Shown: piece after piece, positions 48,586-57,862 of the stretch | Layout: each line of letters begins with the position of its first letter | How positions within the stretch are numbered: the first letter of the stretch is position 1 | DNA from: Hymenobacter telluris | GTDB lineage: Bacteria > Bacteroidota > Bacteroidia > Cytophagales > Hymenobacteraceae | Assembly: GCF_017313265.1 (NCBI RefSeq) | Contig: NZ_JAFLQZ010000002.1 | Location: 434,001 to 498,000, forward strand | Length of the DNA: 64,000 bases | Reading direction: 5' to 3' | The notes under the pieces: generated by a model | Seen by the model: only the letters and a program-made list of their open reading frames with translations | Databases searched by the model: none | Told to the model about the DNA's origin: nothing | Program-made: the position numbers and the translations under genes

Positions 48586-48852
48586 ATGGCAACGAAGACC
48601 AAAGACAAAAAGCCTGCGAAACTGCACGTGAAAACTGGTGATACCGTTTTGGTTATTGCTGGTGATGAAAAAGGCAAAACCGGCGTTATCAAGTCGGTGA
48701 ACCGCACCACGGAGCGTGTTATCGTAGAAGGCCTGAACCTAGTAACTAAGCACAACAAACCAAGTGCAAAGAATCCTCAGGGCGGCATCACCAAGATCGA
48801 AGCTGGTATTCACGTGAGCAACGTGAAGGCCGTGGAAGCTCCCAAAGCCTAA
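48586..48852 (+). CDS. rplX: 50S ribosomal protein L24, short form
   Basis: An 88-residue KOW-domain protein (KTGDTVLVIAGDEKGKTGVI) with the signature IVEGLNLVTKHNKPSAKNPQ. It ends at SNVKAVEAPKA, without the approximately 20-residue C-terminal part (typically with a TRIGRK/GYK segment) found in most bacterial L24. There is no downstream frame that would restore it. Confidence 0.93.
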   Translation: MATKTKDKKPAKLHVKTGDTVLVIAGDEKGKTGVIKSVNRTTERVIVEGLNLVTKHNKPSAKNPQGGITKIEAGIHVSNVKAVEAPKA

Positions 48853-48867
48853 TTCGGTACTACGACA

Positions 48868-49425
48868 ATGGCACGACTCAAAGAGAAATATCAAAAGGAA
48901 GTAATACCGGCGCTCCAGGAGAAATTCCAGTTCAAGAGCATTATGCAGGTACCACGCATCACCAAGATCTGCATTAACCGCGGTATTGGTGCTGCTGTAG
49001 CTGACAAGAAGCTGGTGGATAACGGTGTAGAAGAGCTATCAACCATCACTGGTCAGAAAGCTGTTCCAACCATTGCAAAGCGTTCGGTTTCGAACTTCAA
49101 ACTGCGCGAAGGAATGCCGATTGGTGCCCGCGTGACGTTGCGTGGTGAGCGGATGTATGAGTTCATGGACCGCCTGTTGACGGTTGCTCTGCCCCGTGTA
49201 CGTGACTTCAAAGGCATCAACGACAAAGGCTTCGACGGTCGGGGTAACTATACCTTGGGCGTAAAAGAGCAAATCATCTTCCCTGAAATTTCGATTGACA
49301 AAATCAAATCGATTTCGGGTATGGATATTACCTTCGTAACGAGCGCCGAAAACGACGAGCAGAGCTATGAGCTTCTTAAAGCTTTCGGTATGCCTTTCGC
49401 TAACGCCAAGAAACAAAACGACTAA
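48868..49425 (+). CDS. rplE: 50S ribosomal protein L5
   Basis: A 185-residue protein that binds 5S rRNA and t[25 protein letters not shown] and the loop [19 protein letters not shown] are conserved (quoted in parts). Its stop overlaps the rpsN start by one base. Confidence 0.97.
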   Translation: MARLKEKYQKEVIPALQEKFQFKSIMQVPRITKICINRGIGAAVADKKLVDNGVEELSTITGQKAVPTIAKRSVSNFKLREGMPIGARVTLRGERMYEFMDRLLTVALPRVRDFKGINDKGFDGRGNYTLGVKEQIIFPEISIDKIKSISGMDITFVTSAENDEQSYELLKAFGMPFANAKKQND

Positions 49426-49694
49426 TGGCTAAGGAATCAGCAAAAGCAAGAGCGCGCAAGCGCATCGCTCTGGTTGCCCGCTACGCCGAAAAGCGCAAGG
49501 CGCTGAAGGCCGCTGGTGACTACGAAGGTTTAGACAAGTTGCCCCGTGACTCTTCGCCTGTGCGTCTGCACAACCGCGACCTGATCGACGGCCGTCCTCG
49601 TGGTTACATGCGTAAGTTTGGCATTAGCCGTGTACGCTTCCGCGAAATGGCGCTGGCAGGTAAGATACCCGGTGTAACAAAGTCCAGCTGGTAA
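49425..49694 (+). CDS. rpsN: 30S ribosomal protein S14 (zinc-less long type)
   Basis: An 89-residue S14 without the zinc-binding Cys pairs, ending in the standard [29 protein letters not shown] is conserved. It is the last gene before a strong hairpin and a new promoter. Confidence 0.96.
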   Translation: MAKESAKARARKRIALVARYAEKRKALKAAGDYEGLDKLPRDSSPVRLHNRDLIDGRPRGYMRKFGISRVRFREMALAGKIPGVTKSSW

Positions 49695-49801
49695 TTTGTT
49701 ACCTATTGCTTCTTAGCTTTTGCTAAAAGCAATTATACTTGGCAGGTTGCCGAGAGAAACCATTGGCCGTTCCCGCAAAGACGAGCCAAGAAGTCTTAAA
49801 C

Positions 49802-49850
49802 GAAAATTTCACTGCCGTCTTTCGGCGGCAGTGAAATTTTCATATCTTTG
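49802..49850 (+). terminator. Terminator abutting a promoter before rpsH
   Basis: Perfect 16-bp arms GAAAATTTCACTGCCG (49802-49817) and its complement (49826-49841). The hairpin ends two bases before the TATCTTTG promoter box. Confidence 0.75.
49843..49850 (+). promoter_or_regulatory. -7 promoter box before rpsH (TATCTTTG)
   Basis: Exact TAnnTTTG match 39 bp before the rpsH ATG. The -33 region is occupied by the terminator stem and has no TTG, so the promoter could be sensitive to DNA or RNA structure there. Confidence 0.6.
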
Positions 49851-49889
49851 CGGCTCCCTAAAAAAGGGCGCCTCTTTTTTTACCCCAAA

Positions 49890-50288
49890 ATGAACACAGA
49901 TCCAATTGCCGATTACCTGACCCGGGTGCGCAATGCCATCAAGGCAAATCACCGGGTAGTAGAGATTCCGGCCAGCAACATCAAGAAGGAAATTACGAAG
50001 GTGCTCTACAAAAAGGGCTACATTCAGAGCTACCGTTTTGATGATGCTGCAGTACAAGGCACGATCAAAATCGCGCTGAAGTACAACCCTGCTACAAAGC
50101 AGCCTGCCATTACGAAGTTGGAGCGTGTCAGTTCACCTGGTTTGCGTACTTATGCAGCCGTTGACAACATGCCCCGCGTACTGAGCGGTCTGGGTATTGC
50201 TATCCTCTCTACTTCGAAAGGGGTGATGACGGAAAAAGAAGCTAAAGCCGAGAACGTGGGCGGCGAAGTGCTGTGCTACGTTTACTAA
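49890..50288 (+). CDS. rpsH: 30S ribosomal protein S8
   Basis: A 132-residue rRNA-binding protein; in E. coli it is the spc operon repressor. MNTDPIADYLTRVRNA and STSKGVMTEKEAK are conserved. The ATG at 49890 is used; a longer frame runs through the promoter. Confidence 0.97.
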   Translation: MNTDPIADYLTRVRNAIKANHRVVEIPASNIKKEITKVLYKKGYIQSYRFDDAAVQGTIKIALKYNPATKQPAITKLERVSSPGLRTYAAVDNMPRVLSGLGIAILSTSKGVMTEKEAKAENVGGEVLCYVY

Positions 50289-50304
50289 TCGACAAGAACT
50301 AGAT

Positions 50305-50859
50305 ATGTCACGCATTGGTAAACTGCCCATCAGCCTGCCCTCCGGTGTTCAGGTTGAAGTGAGCAAAGAAAACGAAGTAACTGTAAAGGGTCCTAAGGGT
50401 ACTCTGTCGGTTCCGGTTGACCGCGACATTACGGTTACGCAAGCCGATGGTCAGTTGGTAGTTGAACGTCCTACCGAGCAGAAGCGCCACAAGGCGATGC
50501 ACGGTCTCTATCGTTCGCTACTAAATAATTCCATTCAAGGAGTTAGCACTGGCTACGAGCACAAACTGGAATTAGTAGGTGTAGGTTACAAAGCTGCAAT
50601 GGCTGGTACTACGCTCGAACTTTCTCTAGGTTACTCACACAACATCTTCTTGGCGTTGCCAAAGGAGGTCACTGCTACTGCAGTAACTGAGAAAGGTAAA
50701 AACCCCATCGTTACTTTGAGTAGCATCGATAAGCAACTGCTCGGCCAGGTGGCCGCTAAGATTCGTTCGTTGCGCAAAGTGGAGCCTTACAAAGGCAAAG
50801 GTGTGCGCTTCGTGGGTGAGCAGATTCGTCGTAAGGCTGGTAAAACGGCTTCGAAATAA
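50305..50859 (+). CDS. rplF: 50S ribosomal protein L6
   Basis: A 184-residue protein with two similar alpha/beta domains. SRIGKLPISLPSGVQVEV at the start and PYKGKGVRFVGEQIRRKAGK at the end are conserved. Confidence 0.97.
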   Translation: MSRIGKLPISLPSGVQVEVSKENEVTVKGPKGTLSVPVDRDITVTQADGQLVVERPTEQKRHKAMHGLYRSLLNNSIQGVSTGYEHKLELVGVGYKAAMAGTTLELSLGYSHNIFLALPKEVTATAVTEKGKNPIVTLSSIDKQLLGQVAAKIRSLRKVEPYKGKGVRFVGEQIRRKAGKTASK

Positions 50860-50868
50860 TAACACATC

Positions 50869-51219
50869 ATGGCTTTCGATAAAGCAACTAGAAGAAAACG
50901 GATCCAGCGCATCATCCGCACTAAGGTGGCTGGCACGTCCGAGCGTCCACGCTTATCGGTGTTTCGTAGCAACACGGGCATTTATGCTCAGATTATCGAC
51001 GACACTACCGGTCATACGTTGGCGTCTGCTTCCTCGAAGCACGTTTCGGTGGAAGGGGGCAACGGAGTCGCCCTCGCTGCCGCAGTCGGCAGAGAAATTG
51101 CCGCCCGTGCTACAGGAAAAGGAATTTCGAAAGTGGTATTTGACCGTTCCGGTTATCTCTACCACGGCCGCGTAAAATCATTGGCAGAAGGAGCCCGCGA
51201 AGGCGGCCTCAATTTCTAA
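50869..51219 (+). CDS. rplR: 50S ribosomal protein L18
   Basis: A 116-residue 5S rRNA-binding protein. [20 protein letters not shown] and the C-terminal [15 protein letters not shown] are conserved. It ends 6 bp before rpsE. Confidence 0.96.
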   Translation: MAFDKATRRKRIQRIIRTKVAGTSERPRLSVFRSNTGIYAQIIDDTTGHTLASASSKHVSVEGGNGVALAAAVGREIAARATGKGISKVVFDRSGYLYHGRVKSLAEGAREGGLNF

Positions 51220-51225
51220 ATCATC

Positions 51226-51834
51226 ATGGCAGAATTTAACAACGGCCCTCGTGGTGGCAACGCCGACAACCGTGGCGGTGGCAATGACCGTCGTGGTGGT
51301 GGCAATGACCGTCGCGGCAATGACCGTAACGCCGAACAGTCGCGTACTGGTGACTCGGATTTGAAAGAGAAAGTAGTTGCTATCAACCGCGTAGCTAAAG
51401 TAGTGAAAGGCGGTCGTCGCTTCAGCTTCTCGGCCATCGTAGTAGTAGGTGACGGTAACGGAACCGTAGGTTACGGCCTCGGTAAAGCAAACGAAGTAAC
51501 CGACGCCATTGCTAAAGGCATTGACGACGCAAAGAAAAACCTCGTGCGCGTTCCTCTTTACAAGCACACTGTGCCTCACGTAATGGAAGGCAAATATTCT
51601 GGTGGCTTCGTGCTGGTACAGCCAGCAGCTGCTGGTACTGGAGTAATTGCGGGTGGTGCTATGCGTGCAGTATTTGAAAGCGCTGGTATCAAGGATGTAC
51701 TGGCAAAGTCTAAAGGATCTTCAAACCCACATAACGTGGTTAAGGCTACTTTTGATGCTTTGCTGAAAATGCGGGACCCAATGCAAATTGCTCAGGCTCG
51801 CGGCATCACTCTCGCCCAAGTTTTTAACGGTTAA
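51226..51834 (+). CDS. rpsE: 30S ribosomal protein S5 with Arg/Gly-rich N-terminus
   Basis: A 202-residue protein. Residues 7-35 form a Gly/Arg/Asn/Asp-rich disordered segment with a 21-bp DNA repeat (NDRRGGG units, 51277-51294 and 51298-51314). The core begins near [35 protein letters not shown] and [19 protein letters not shown] are conserved. E. coli S5 lacks this N-terminal segment. S5 faces the mRNA entry site beside S3. Confidence 0.97.
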   Translation: MAEFNNGPRGGNADNRGGGNDRRGGGNDRRGNDRNAEQSRTGDSDLKEKVVAINRVAKVVKGGRRFSFSAIVVVGDGNGTVGYGLGKANEVTDAIAKGIDDAKKNLVRVPLYKHTVPHVMEGKYSGGFVLVQPAAAGTGVIAGGAMRAVFESAGIKDVLAKSKGSSNPHNVVKATFDALLKMRDPMQIAQARGITLAQVFNG

Positions 51835-51840
51835 TAAGCA

Positions 51841-52020
51841 ATGGCGCAGATTCAAATTAAACTCGTCAAAAGCGTTATTGACCGCCCAGAGCGTCAGAAG
51901 CGCACAGTTAAGGCCTTAGGTCTTGGCAAAATTGGCAGCACCAAAGAGGTAGAATACACTCCTCAGGTAGCTGGAATGATAGCTGCAGTGCAGCACTTGT
52001 TGGAAGTAACCGCACTTTAG
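51841..52020 (+). CDS. rpmD: 50S ribosomal protein L30
   Basis: A 59-residue protein starting MAQIQIKLVKSVIDRPERQK and ending LLEVTAL. The RTVKALGLGKIGSTKEVE segment fits L30. Six bases after rpsE and 12 bp before rplO, as in most spc operons. Confidence 0.95.
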   Translation: MAQIQIKLVKSVIDRPERQKRTVKALGLGKIGSTKEVEYTPQVAGMIAAVQHLLEVTAL

Positions 52021-52032
52021 GATATCCCGACC

Positions 52033-52479
52033 ATGAATCTCAGCAATCTCCAACCTGCCGAAGGCTCAACGCGCAACAACAAGCGCCTTGGCCGCGGAAC
52101 GGGTTCCGGCCGTGGCGGCACTTCGACGCGCGGTCACAAAGGCCAAAAGTCCCGTTCGGGCTATTCTAAAAAGTCAGGCTTCGAAGGTGGCCAGATGCCG
52201 TTGCAGCGCCGTGTGCCTAAATTCGGTTTCAAAAATATTAACCGGATCGAATACAAGGCAGTTAACTTAGACGTGTTGGCTGGGTTAACTGAAAACGGTA
52301 CTGTTACCACGCTTGACAGCGCTTTCTTTGTGTCAGCAGGACTAGCTTCGAAGAGTGCCAAGATCAAAGTACTAGGCCGCGGTGAAATCACCAAAGCTTT
52401 GGAAGTTCACGCTCATGCTTTCTCAAAATCTGCTGTTGAAGCTATTGAGAAAGCAGGGGGTAAAGCTGTGACGCTGTAA
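52033..52479 (+). CDS. rplO: 50S ribosomal protein L15
   Basis: A 148-residue protein. [20 protein letters not shown] with the following Gly-rich, basic [18 protein letters not shown] loop is the family signature. Confidence 0.97.
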   Translation: MNLSNLQPAEGSTRNNKRLGRGTGSGRGGTSTRGHKGQKSRSGYSKKSGFEGGQMPLQRRVPKFGFKNINRIEYKAVNLDVLAGLTENGTVTTLDSAFFVSAGLASKSAKIKVLGRGEITKALEVHAHAFSKSAVEAIEKAGGKAVTL

Positions 52480-52492
52480 AGCAAGATTGGCA

Positions 52493-53812
52493 ATGAACAA
52501 GTTCATCACTACGATTAAGAACATTTTTGCGATTGAAGATCTGCGTATGCGGATCTTCAATACGCTTTTCTTCATTGCCATATACCGGTTAGGTTCTTTC
52601 GTGGTACTACCGGGCGTTGATGCAACTCGTCTGAAGACGGGTGGTGCGTCAGGGGTGTTTGGTATCCTGGATACTCTGCTTGGCGGTGCATTCAGCAATG
52701 CTTCCATCTTTGCCTTGGGTATTATGCCTTACATCTCGGCTTCTATTGTATTGCAACTGCTTACGATAGCTGTGCCATATTTCCAGAAGCTTCAAAAAGA
52801 GGGAGAGTCAGGCAGAAAGAAGATCAATCAGTATACACGTATTCTCACCATCCCTATTGTGATGGCGCAGTCGGTAGGATTCATTGCTACCATTAATGCT
52901 GACGCTATCATCAGCCCCGGCACATTTTTCACCATCACTACGATGTTGATTATCAGTGCTGGTACGCTGTTTTGTATGTGGTTAGGTGAAAAGATTACTG
53001 ATAAAGGCATTGGCAACGGCATTTCTATGATCATAATGATCGGAATTGTATCCCGTCTGCCAGGTGCCATTATTGGTGAAGCGGCTGCTAAAGGCATGCG
53101 CGGTTCATTAATTTTCTTAATTGAACTAGTTGTCTTGTTTTTAGTAGTAATGGCAGTTATTGTGCTGACGCAAGCTGTACGCCGAATTCCAGTACAGTAT
53201 GCAAAGCAAGTAGGGAGTACTGCTCAGCTAAACGCACAGCGTCAGTTTATCCCGATGAAGGTTAATGCTGCTGGTGTAATGCCAATTATCTTCGCTCAGT
53301 CGTTGATGTTTGTACCAGCTATTTTAGCTTCTGTTTGGCAAAATGATAGCGAGACTGCAAGCTATATTGGTGTGAAGTTTTCGGACTACACTTCGTGGCA
53401 GTACAACTTGGTTTTTGCCACACTTATCATTGTCTTCACGTACTTCTATACGGCTATCAGTGTCAATCCTAACCAGATTGCTGATGACTTGAAGCGGAGC
53501 GGTGGTTTTGTTCCCGGTGTTAAGCCAGGACGTGACACTTCAGAATATATTGATGAAGTGCTTACTCATATTACTCTGCCTGGTGCTGTTGCCCTAGCTT
53601 TGATAGCTATTTTCCCCTCGCTTGCTCTATTAGCTGGCGTGACTCGTCCTTTCTCAGCCTTCTATGGTGGTACTTCGCTCATCATAATGGTGGGTGTGGT
53701 ATTGGATACTCTCAATCAAGTAGAAAGCTATTTGTTGATGCGCCATTATGATGGTATGATGAAAACGGGCAAGTTGCGTGGCCGTTCGCAGAACATAGCA
53801 ATGGCTTCCTAA
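52493..53812 (+). CDS. secY: Preprotein translocase subunit SecY
   Basis: A 439-residue channel protein with ten membrane helices. Landmarks: LGIMPYISASIVLQLL, GEKITDKGIGNGISMII and the C-terminal loop with PFSAFYGGTSLIIMVGVV. The in-frame TTG two codons upstream is rejected for ATG at 52493. The codon and base use shifts toward A/T from here to infA compared with the ribosomal genes. Confidence 0.97.
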   Translation: MNKFITTIKNIFAIEDLRMRIFNTLFFIAIYRLGSFVVLPGVDATRLKTGGASGVFGILDTLLGGAFSNASIFALGIMPYISASIVLQLLTIAVPYFQKLQKEGESGRKKINQYTRILTIPIVMAQSVGFIATINADAIISPGTFFTITTMLIISAGTLFCMWLGEKITDKGIGNGISMIIMIGIVSRLPGAIIGEAAAKGMRGSLIFLIELVVLFLVVMAVIVLTQAVRRIPVQYAKQVGSTAQLNAQRQFIPMKVNAAGVMPIIFAQSLMFVPAILASVWQNDSETASYIGVKFSDYTSWQYNLVFATLIIVFTYFYTAISVNPNQIADDLKRSGGFVPGVKPGRDTSEYIDEVLTHITLPGAVALALIAIFPSLALLAGVTRPFSAFYGGTSLIIMVGVVLDTLNQVESYLLMRHYDGMMKTGKLRGRSQNIAMAS

Positions 53813-53818
53813 TCAGTC

Positions 53819-54589
53819 ATGATTGTTTACAAGACTGAAGAAGAGATAGAACTTATCCGGGCTAGTGCGAAAGTATTAGCTCAAGCTCACGGGGAAGTCG
53901 CGGGCATGATCAGAGAAGGAATTACAACGCGAGAGCTAGATCAGCGCGCTGAAGAATTCATTCGGGATCATGGCGGTCAACCTTCTTTCAAAGGCTACAA
54001 CGATTTTCCGTATAGTCTCTGTATCTCACCTAACGCTGTTGTGGTTCATGGATTTCCAGGCGACCATACACTTAAAAACGGTGATATTATTTCGGTTGAC
54101 TGCGGCGTGCTTTTAAACGGGTATCATTCAGACAGTGCTTACACTTACCCAGTCGGGGAAGTGTCACCAGAAGTGCTTCAGCTTCTAGATGAAACTAAAA
54201 AGTCGCTATATCTCGGTATCGAACAGGCAGTGGCTGGTAACCGAATGGGTGATGTTAGCTATGCCATCCAAAATCATGTTGAAAAACAAGGTTATGGAGT
54301 AGTTAGGGAACTTGTCGGCCACGGGATTGGTAAGAAACTGCATGAGCGGCCTGAAGTGCCGAATTACGGTAAACGTGGTTCGGGGCTAAAACTGCAAACC
54401 GGGTTAGTTCTTGCCATTGAGCCGATGGTGAATTTAGGAAAAAAGGATGTAGTACAGGAAAAGGATGGCTGGACCATTCGGACCAAAGACTACAAACCAT
54501 CAGCGCACTTTGAGCATACCGTAGTCATACGAAAAGACAAAGCGGAGATTCTTACCTCTTTCGAATACATAGAAAAAGCCTTACAGTAG
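53819..54589 (+). CDS. map: Type I methionine aminopeptidase
   Basis: A 256-residue metalloenzyme that removes the initiator Met. Metal ligands are visible in [24 protein letters not shown], and the AIEPMV and FEHTVV segments. It lies 6 bp after secY and 4 bp before infA. Confidence 0.96.
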   Translation: MIVYKTEEEIELIRASAKVLAQAHGEVAGMIREGITTRELDQRAEEFIRDHGGQPSFKGYNDFPYSLCISPNAVVVHGFPGDHTLKNGDIISVDCGVLLNGYHSDSAYTYPVGEVSPEVLQLLDETKKSLYLGIEQAVAGNRMGDVSYAIQNHVEKQGYGVVRELVGHGIGKKLHERPEVPNYGKRGSGLKLQTGLVLAIEPMVNLGKKDVVQEKDGWTIRTKDYKPSAHFEHTVVIRKDKAEILTSFEYIEKALQ

Positions 54590-54593
54590 CCTT

Positions 54594-54812
54594 ATGGCAA
54601 AACAAACTTCCATTGAGCAAGACGGAGTCATCCTGGAAGCCCTTTCCAACGCCATGTTTCGAGTGGAACTGGAAAATGGTCACCAACTGATTGCCCATAT
54701 CTCGGGTAAGATGCGGATGCACTACATTAAGATTTTGCCGGGAGATAAGGTAAAACTGGAAATGTCACCCTACGATCTGTCGAAGGGACGAATTGTGTAC
54801 CGTTACAAATAA
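54594..54812 (+). CDS. infA: Translation initiation factor IF-1
   Basis: A 72-residue S1/OB-fold protein of exact family length. [20 protein letters not shown] and [13 protein letters not shown] are conserved. Confidence 0.97.
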   Translation: MAKQTSIEQDGVILEALSNAMFRVELENGHQLIAHISGKMRMHYIKILPGDKVKLEMSPYDLSKGRIVYRYK

Positions 54813-54821
54813 ACCGACGAC

Positions 54822-54938
54822 ATGAAAGTCAAAACGTCCGTCAAGAAGCGTAGCGTTGATTGTAAAATCATCCGCCGCAAAGGCAAACTCTACGTCATCA
54901 ACAAAAAGAACCCGCGCTATAAGCAGCGTCAAGGGTAG
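54822..54938 (+). CDS. rpmJ: 50S ribosomal protein L36, zinc-less type
   Basis: A 38-residue protein from ATG at 54822 to TAG at 54938: [18 protein letters not shown] at the start and NPRYKQRQG at the end. Only one of the usual three Cys and no His ligand remain, so it cannot bind zinc. This form is usual in Bacteroidota. Confidence 0.95.
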   Translation: MKVKTSVKKRSVDCKIIRRKGKLYVINKKNPRYKQRQG

Positions 54939-54964
54939 TAGCACCAGACTTTTTAATAAAGCAC

Positions 54965-55342
54965 ATGGCTCGTATTGCAGGGGTAGATATCCCAGATAAC
55001 AAGCGCGGTGAAATCGCGCTGACCTACATTTTCGGCATCGGCCGTCCTTCTGCCCAGCAGATCCTTACCAAAGCAGGTGTTGACCTGAACAAGAAGGTGA
55101 AAGATTGGACTGAAGCAGAGGCTGGTGAAATCCGCGGCGTAATTGCTGCTGAGTTTAAGACCGAAGGTGTACTGCGCTCAGAAGTGCAGTTAAACATTAA
55201 GCGCCTGATGGACATCGGTTGCTACCGCGGTCTGCGTCACCGCAAAGGTCTGCCTGTTCGTGGTCAGCGTACCAAGAACAACTCGCGTACCCGTAAGGGC
55301 AAGCGCAAGACCGTTGCTGGCAAGAAAAAAGCTACTAAATAA
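54965..55342 (+). CDS. rpsM: 30S ribosomal protein S13
   Basis: A 125-residue head protein touching t[43 protein letters not shown] and a basic C-terminus are conserved. Confidence 0.97.
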   Translation: MARIAGVDIPDNKRGEIALTYIFGIGRPSAQQILTKAGVDLNKKVKDWTEAEAGEIRGVIAAEFKTEGVLRSEVQLNIKRLMDIGCYRGLRHRKGLPVRGQRTKNNSRTRKGKRKTVAGKKKATK

Positions 55343-55421
55343 ACTGTAGCGGAAATCGACTTCTGCATTGACATAGTTAAGGTAGGGGTCAACACCTTCC
55401 GCGTATTTTCGCGATAACCAA

Positions 55422-55814
55422 ATGGCACAAAAGAGAAAAGACAAAGCCAAGAAGCGCGTTGTCGTTGTTGAGCCAGTAGGCCAAGTACACATCAAGGCTT
55501 CGTTCAACAACATCATCATTTCCATTACCAACAATAATGGCCAAGTTATTTCTTGGGCTTCTGCTGGTAAAATGGGCTTCCGTGGCTCTAAGAAGAACAC
55601 GCCTTACGCTGCTCAGATGGCTGCTACCGATTGTGGTAAAGTAGCTCACGACTTGGGCATGCGCAAAGCCGAAGTGTTTGTTAAAGGTCCGGGTGCTGGC
55701 CGTGAGTCGGCTATCCGTACGCTGGGTAACGTGGGTATTGAGGTAACGACCATCAAGGACGTGACGCCGCTGCCCCACAATGGCTGCCGTCCTCCCAAAC
55801 GTCGTCGCGTATAA
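55422..55814 (+). CDS. rpsK: 30S ribosomal protein S11
   Basis: A 130-residue platform protein. [20 protein letters not shown] and the C-terminal [15 protein letters not shown] are conserved. Confidence 0.97.
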   Translation: MAQKRKDKAKKRVVVVEPVGQVHIKASFNNIIISITNNNGQVISWASAGKMGFRGSKKNTPYAAQMAATDCGKVAHDLGMRKAEVFVKGPGAGRESAIRTLGNVGIEVTTIKDVTPLPHNGCRPPKRRRV

Positions 55815-55819
55815 TTATC

Positions 55820-55917
55820 TGAACTGGTAAGCCCAGTGCTTACCTCCGGTGTCGGGTTTCTGGTGCGCCCTTTCTCTATAGTAAGGCGTATCTGAGAAGC
55901 CCGACACGCGCAGTTCA
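55820..55917 (+). promoter_or_regulatory. Predicted three-way-junction leader before rpsD
   Basis: Outer stem TGAACT (55820-55825) with AGTTCA (55912-55917). Inside: GGTAAGC/GCTTACC (55826-55844) and a 13-bp stem 55849-55861 with 55895-55907 (one wobble), itself capped by CGCCCTT/AAGGCG-type pairing. S4 often regulates its own operon by binding mRNA, so this is a good candidate S4 autoregulatory site. Confidence 0.6.
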
Positions 55918-55944
55918 ACCCCCTCAAAACTCAACAACCCCGAA

Positions 55945-56550
55945 ATGGCACGTTATACCGGTCCAAAAACCAAGATTGCCCGTCGCTTTGGTGAGCCAAT
56001 CTTTGGCCCAAGCAAGGCACTCACCAAAAAAGCGTATCCTCCTGGCCAGCATGGCCGTGGTCGTCGCAAAAAGCAAAGCGAGTATGCTGTCCAGCTGATG
56101 GAGAAGCAGAAAGTTAAATATATGTACGGTGTGCTTGAGAAGCAGTTCGAGAACCTGTTCCATAAAGCAGCCACGATGCCCGGTATCACCGGTGACAACC
56201 TGTTGGCTTTGTTGGAGTCTCGCCTTGATAACACCGTATACCGTTTGGGCATTGCTACGACGCGTCGGGCTGCCCGTCAGCTAGTGTTGCACAAACACGT
56301 TACTGTTAACGGCGAAATCGTAAATATTGCTTCTTACAAGCTCCGTGCTGGTGATGTTGTAGCAGTACGTGAAAAGTCAAAATCACTGGAGGCAATTACT
56401 ACTAGCCTAAGTGCTCGTAACGCTCGTGCTTTCTCGTGGTTGGAATGGGACGGCAAGGAAATGGCTGGTAAGTTCATCAGCGCTCCTTCGCGTGAGTTGA
56501 TTCCGGAGAAAATCACGGAGCAGCTTATCGTCGAGTTGTACTCGAAGTAA
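55945..56550 (+). CDS. rpsD: 30S ribosomal protein S4
   Basis: A 201-residue primary rRNA-binding protein and part of the mRNA entry site. [18 protein letters not shown], the S4 domain [20 protein letters not shown] and the C-terminal [14 protein letters not shown] are conserved. The leader before it is highly structured. Confidence 0.97.
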   Translation: MARYTGPKTKIARRFGEPIFGPSKALTKKAYPPGQHGRGRRKKQSEYAVQLMEKQKVKYMYGVLEKQFENLFHKAATMPGITGDNLLALLESRLDNTVYRLGIATTRRAARQLVLHKHVTVNGEIVNIASYKLRAGDVVAVREKSKSLEAITTSLSARNARAFSWLEWDGKEMAGKFISAPSRELIPEKITEQLIVELYSK

Positions 56551-56611
56551 TCAAAAGCTGGCCTGTTCACGCAGGTCAGTTTCTTGCTTCGACTTTCTTT
56601 AAATGGATTCA

Positions 56612-56678
56612 AGTATTGGGTAGTGGGTACTGAGGCACTTCTATAGGCTTCTATACTCAATACCCATTACTCAATACT
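56612..56678. repeat. Inverted repeat between rpsD and rpoA
   Basis: Left arm 56612-56634 and right arm 56656-56678 pair over 23 positions with two G-T wobbles and one mismatch. The left arm has only one C and an 8-bp periodic look (TATTGGGT, AGTGGGTA). No T-run. Confidence 0.75.
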
Positions 56679-56694
56679 AAAACCGCCCCAACTT

Positions 56695-57684
56695 ATGTCA
56701 ATCTTAGCTTTTCAAATGCCGGAGAAGGTAGTAATGGAGAAATCCGACGACTTCTACGGAACGTTTGAATTTAAACCGCTGGAGAAAGGCTACGGCGTCA
56801 CGATCGGCAACGCATTACGCCGTATCCTGTTGTCGTCGCTGGAGGGCTACGCCATCACGTCGGTTCGCACCAGCAGCGTTCTGCACGAGTTCATGACCAT
56901 TGAGGGGGTGATTGAGGACATGTCCGAAATCATCCTCAACCTGAAGCAAGTGCGCTTCAAGAAGGTTAGTGATGCAATAGAGGATAAAATCACTGTTCGC
57001 ATCAAAGGCCAAGAGACATTCACTGCTGGTGATATCAACAAATTTACCAATGGATTTGAGGTCCTAAACACGGACCTCATTATCTGCCATGTTGATCCTT
57101 CGGTAGAATTAGAATTTGAATTCTCGATTCAGAAAGGTCGTGGTTACGTGCCTGCTGAAGAAAACAAGCCAGCCGACCAAGTATTTGGTCAGATTGCAAT
57201 TGACGCCATCTTCACGCCAATTAAAAACGTGAAGTACAGCATCGAAAACACTCGGGTAGAACAAAAAACCGACTATGAGAAGCTCCTCATCGAGATTCAC
57301 ACGGACGGCTCCATTCACCCAGAGGAAGCACTGAAAGGTGCTGCCAACATCCTTATTCAACACTTCATGCTGTTCTCGGACAGCACCATGACCTTCGAAA
57401 CGGCTAAGGCTGAAGAAGAAGAGACTGTGGATGAAGAAACCCTGCACATGCGTAAGGTTCTGAAGACGCCATTGGCAGATATGGACCTCAGCGTGCGCGC
57501 TTACAACTGTCTCAAAGCCGCTGATATCAAAACTCTCGGTGATTTGGTGCAGTTGGATATGTCAGACATGATGAAGTTCCGCAACTTCGGTAAGAAGTCG
57601 CTGACTGAGCTGGAAAACCTCGTGGAGGAAAAAGGCCTGAACTTCGGCATGGATTTGAGCAAATACAAGCTCGACGAAGAATAG
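56695..57684 (+). CDS. rpoA: DNA-directed RNA polymerase subunit alpha
   Basis: A 329-residue protein: N-terminal assembly domain ([20 protein letters not shown]) and C-terminal domain binding DNA and activators ([20 protein letters not shown], then [14 protein letters not shown]). A terminator follows it, separating it from rplQ. Confidence 0.98.
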   Translation: MSILAFQMPEKVVMEKSDDFYGTFEFKPLEKGYGVTIGNALRRILLSSLEGYAITSVRTSSVLHEFMTIEGVIEDMSEIILNLKQVRFKKVSDAIEDKITVRIKGQETFTAGDINKFTNGFEVLNTDLIICHVDPSVELEFEFSIQKGRGYVPAEENKPADQVFGQIAIDAIFTPIKNVKYSIENTRVEQKTDYEKLLIEIHTDGSIHPEEALKGAANILIQHFMLFSDSTMTFETAKAEEEETVDEETLHMRKVLKTPLADMDLSVRAYNCLKAADIKTLGDLVQLDMSDMMKFRNFGKKSLTELENLVEEKGLNFGMDLSKYKLDEE

Positions 57685-57692
57685 AAATATTT

Positions 57693-57744
57693 AAGGTGCT
57701 CTTCCTAGCAAGGCTTTCGCCTATGGGATGAGCACCTTTTTTTG
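57693..57744 (+). terminator. Terminator between rpoA and rplQ
   Basis: AAGGTGCTC (57693-57701) pairs with GAGCACCTT (57730-57738), followed by a T-run to 57743. The loop is 28 bases with its own weak pairing. Confidence 0.75.
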
Positions 57745-57862
57745 CCCATTCATTTTTTTCATTAGTGAGCCCAAGGGGCGGCGGTTCTAATGAGAAGGCA
57801 GCTTAACCCAGCCTGCTTTCCGCCGTGGTCGTCGTTCGCAAGCCCACGCTTTTTTCCTTTTT

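Noticed and set aside
54822..54938. Loss of zinc ligands in L36 considered as a notable mutation
   Set aside because: The zinc-less form is normal for Bacteroidota.
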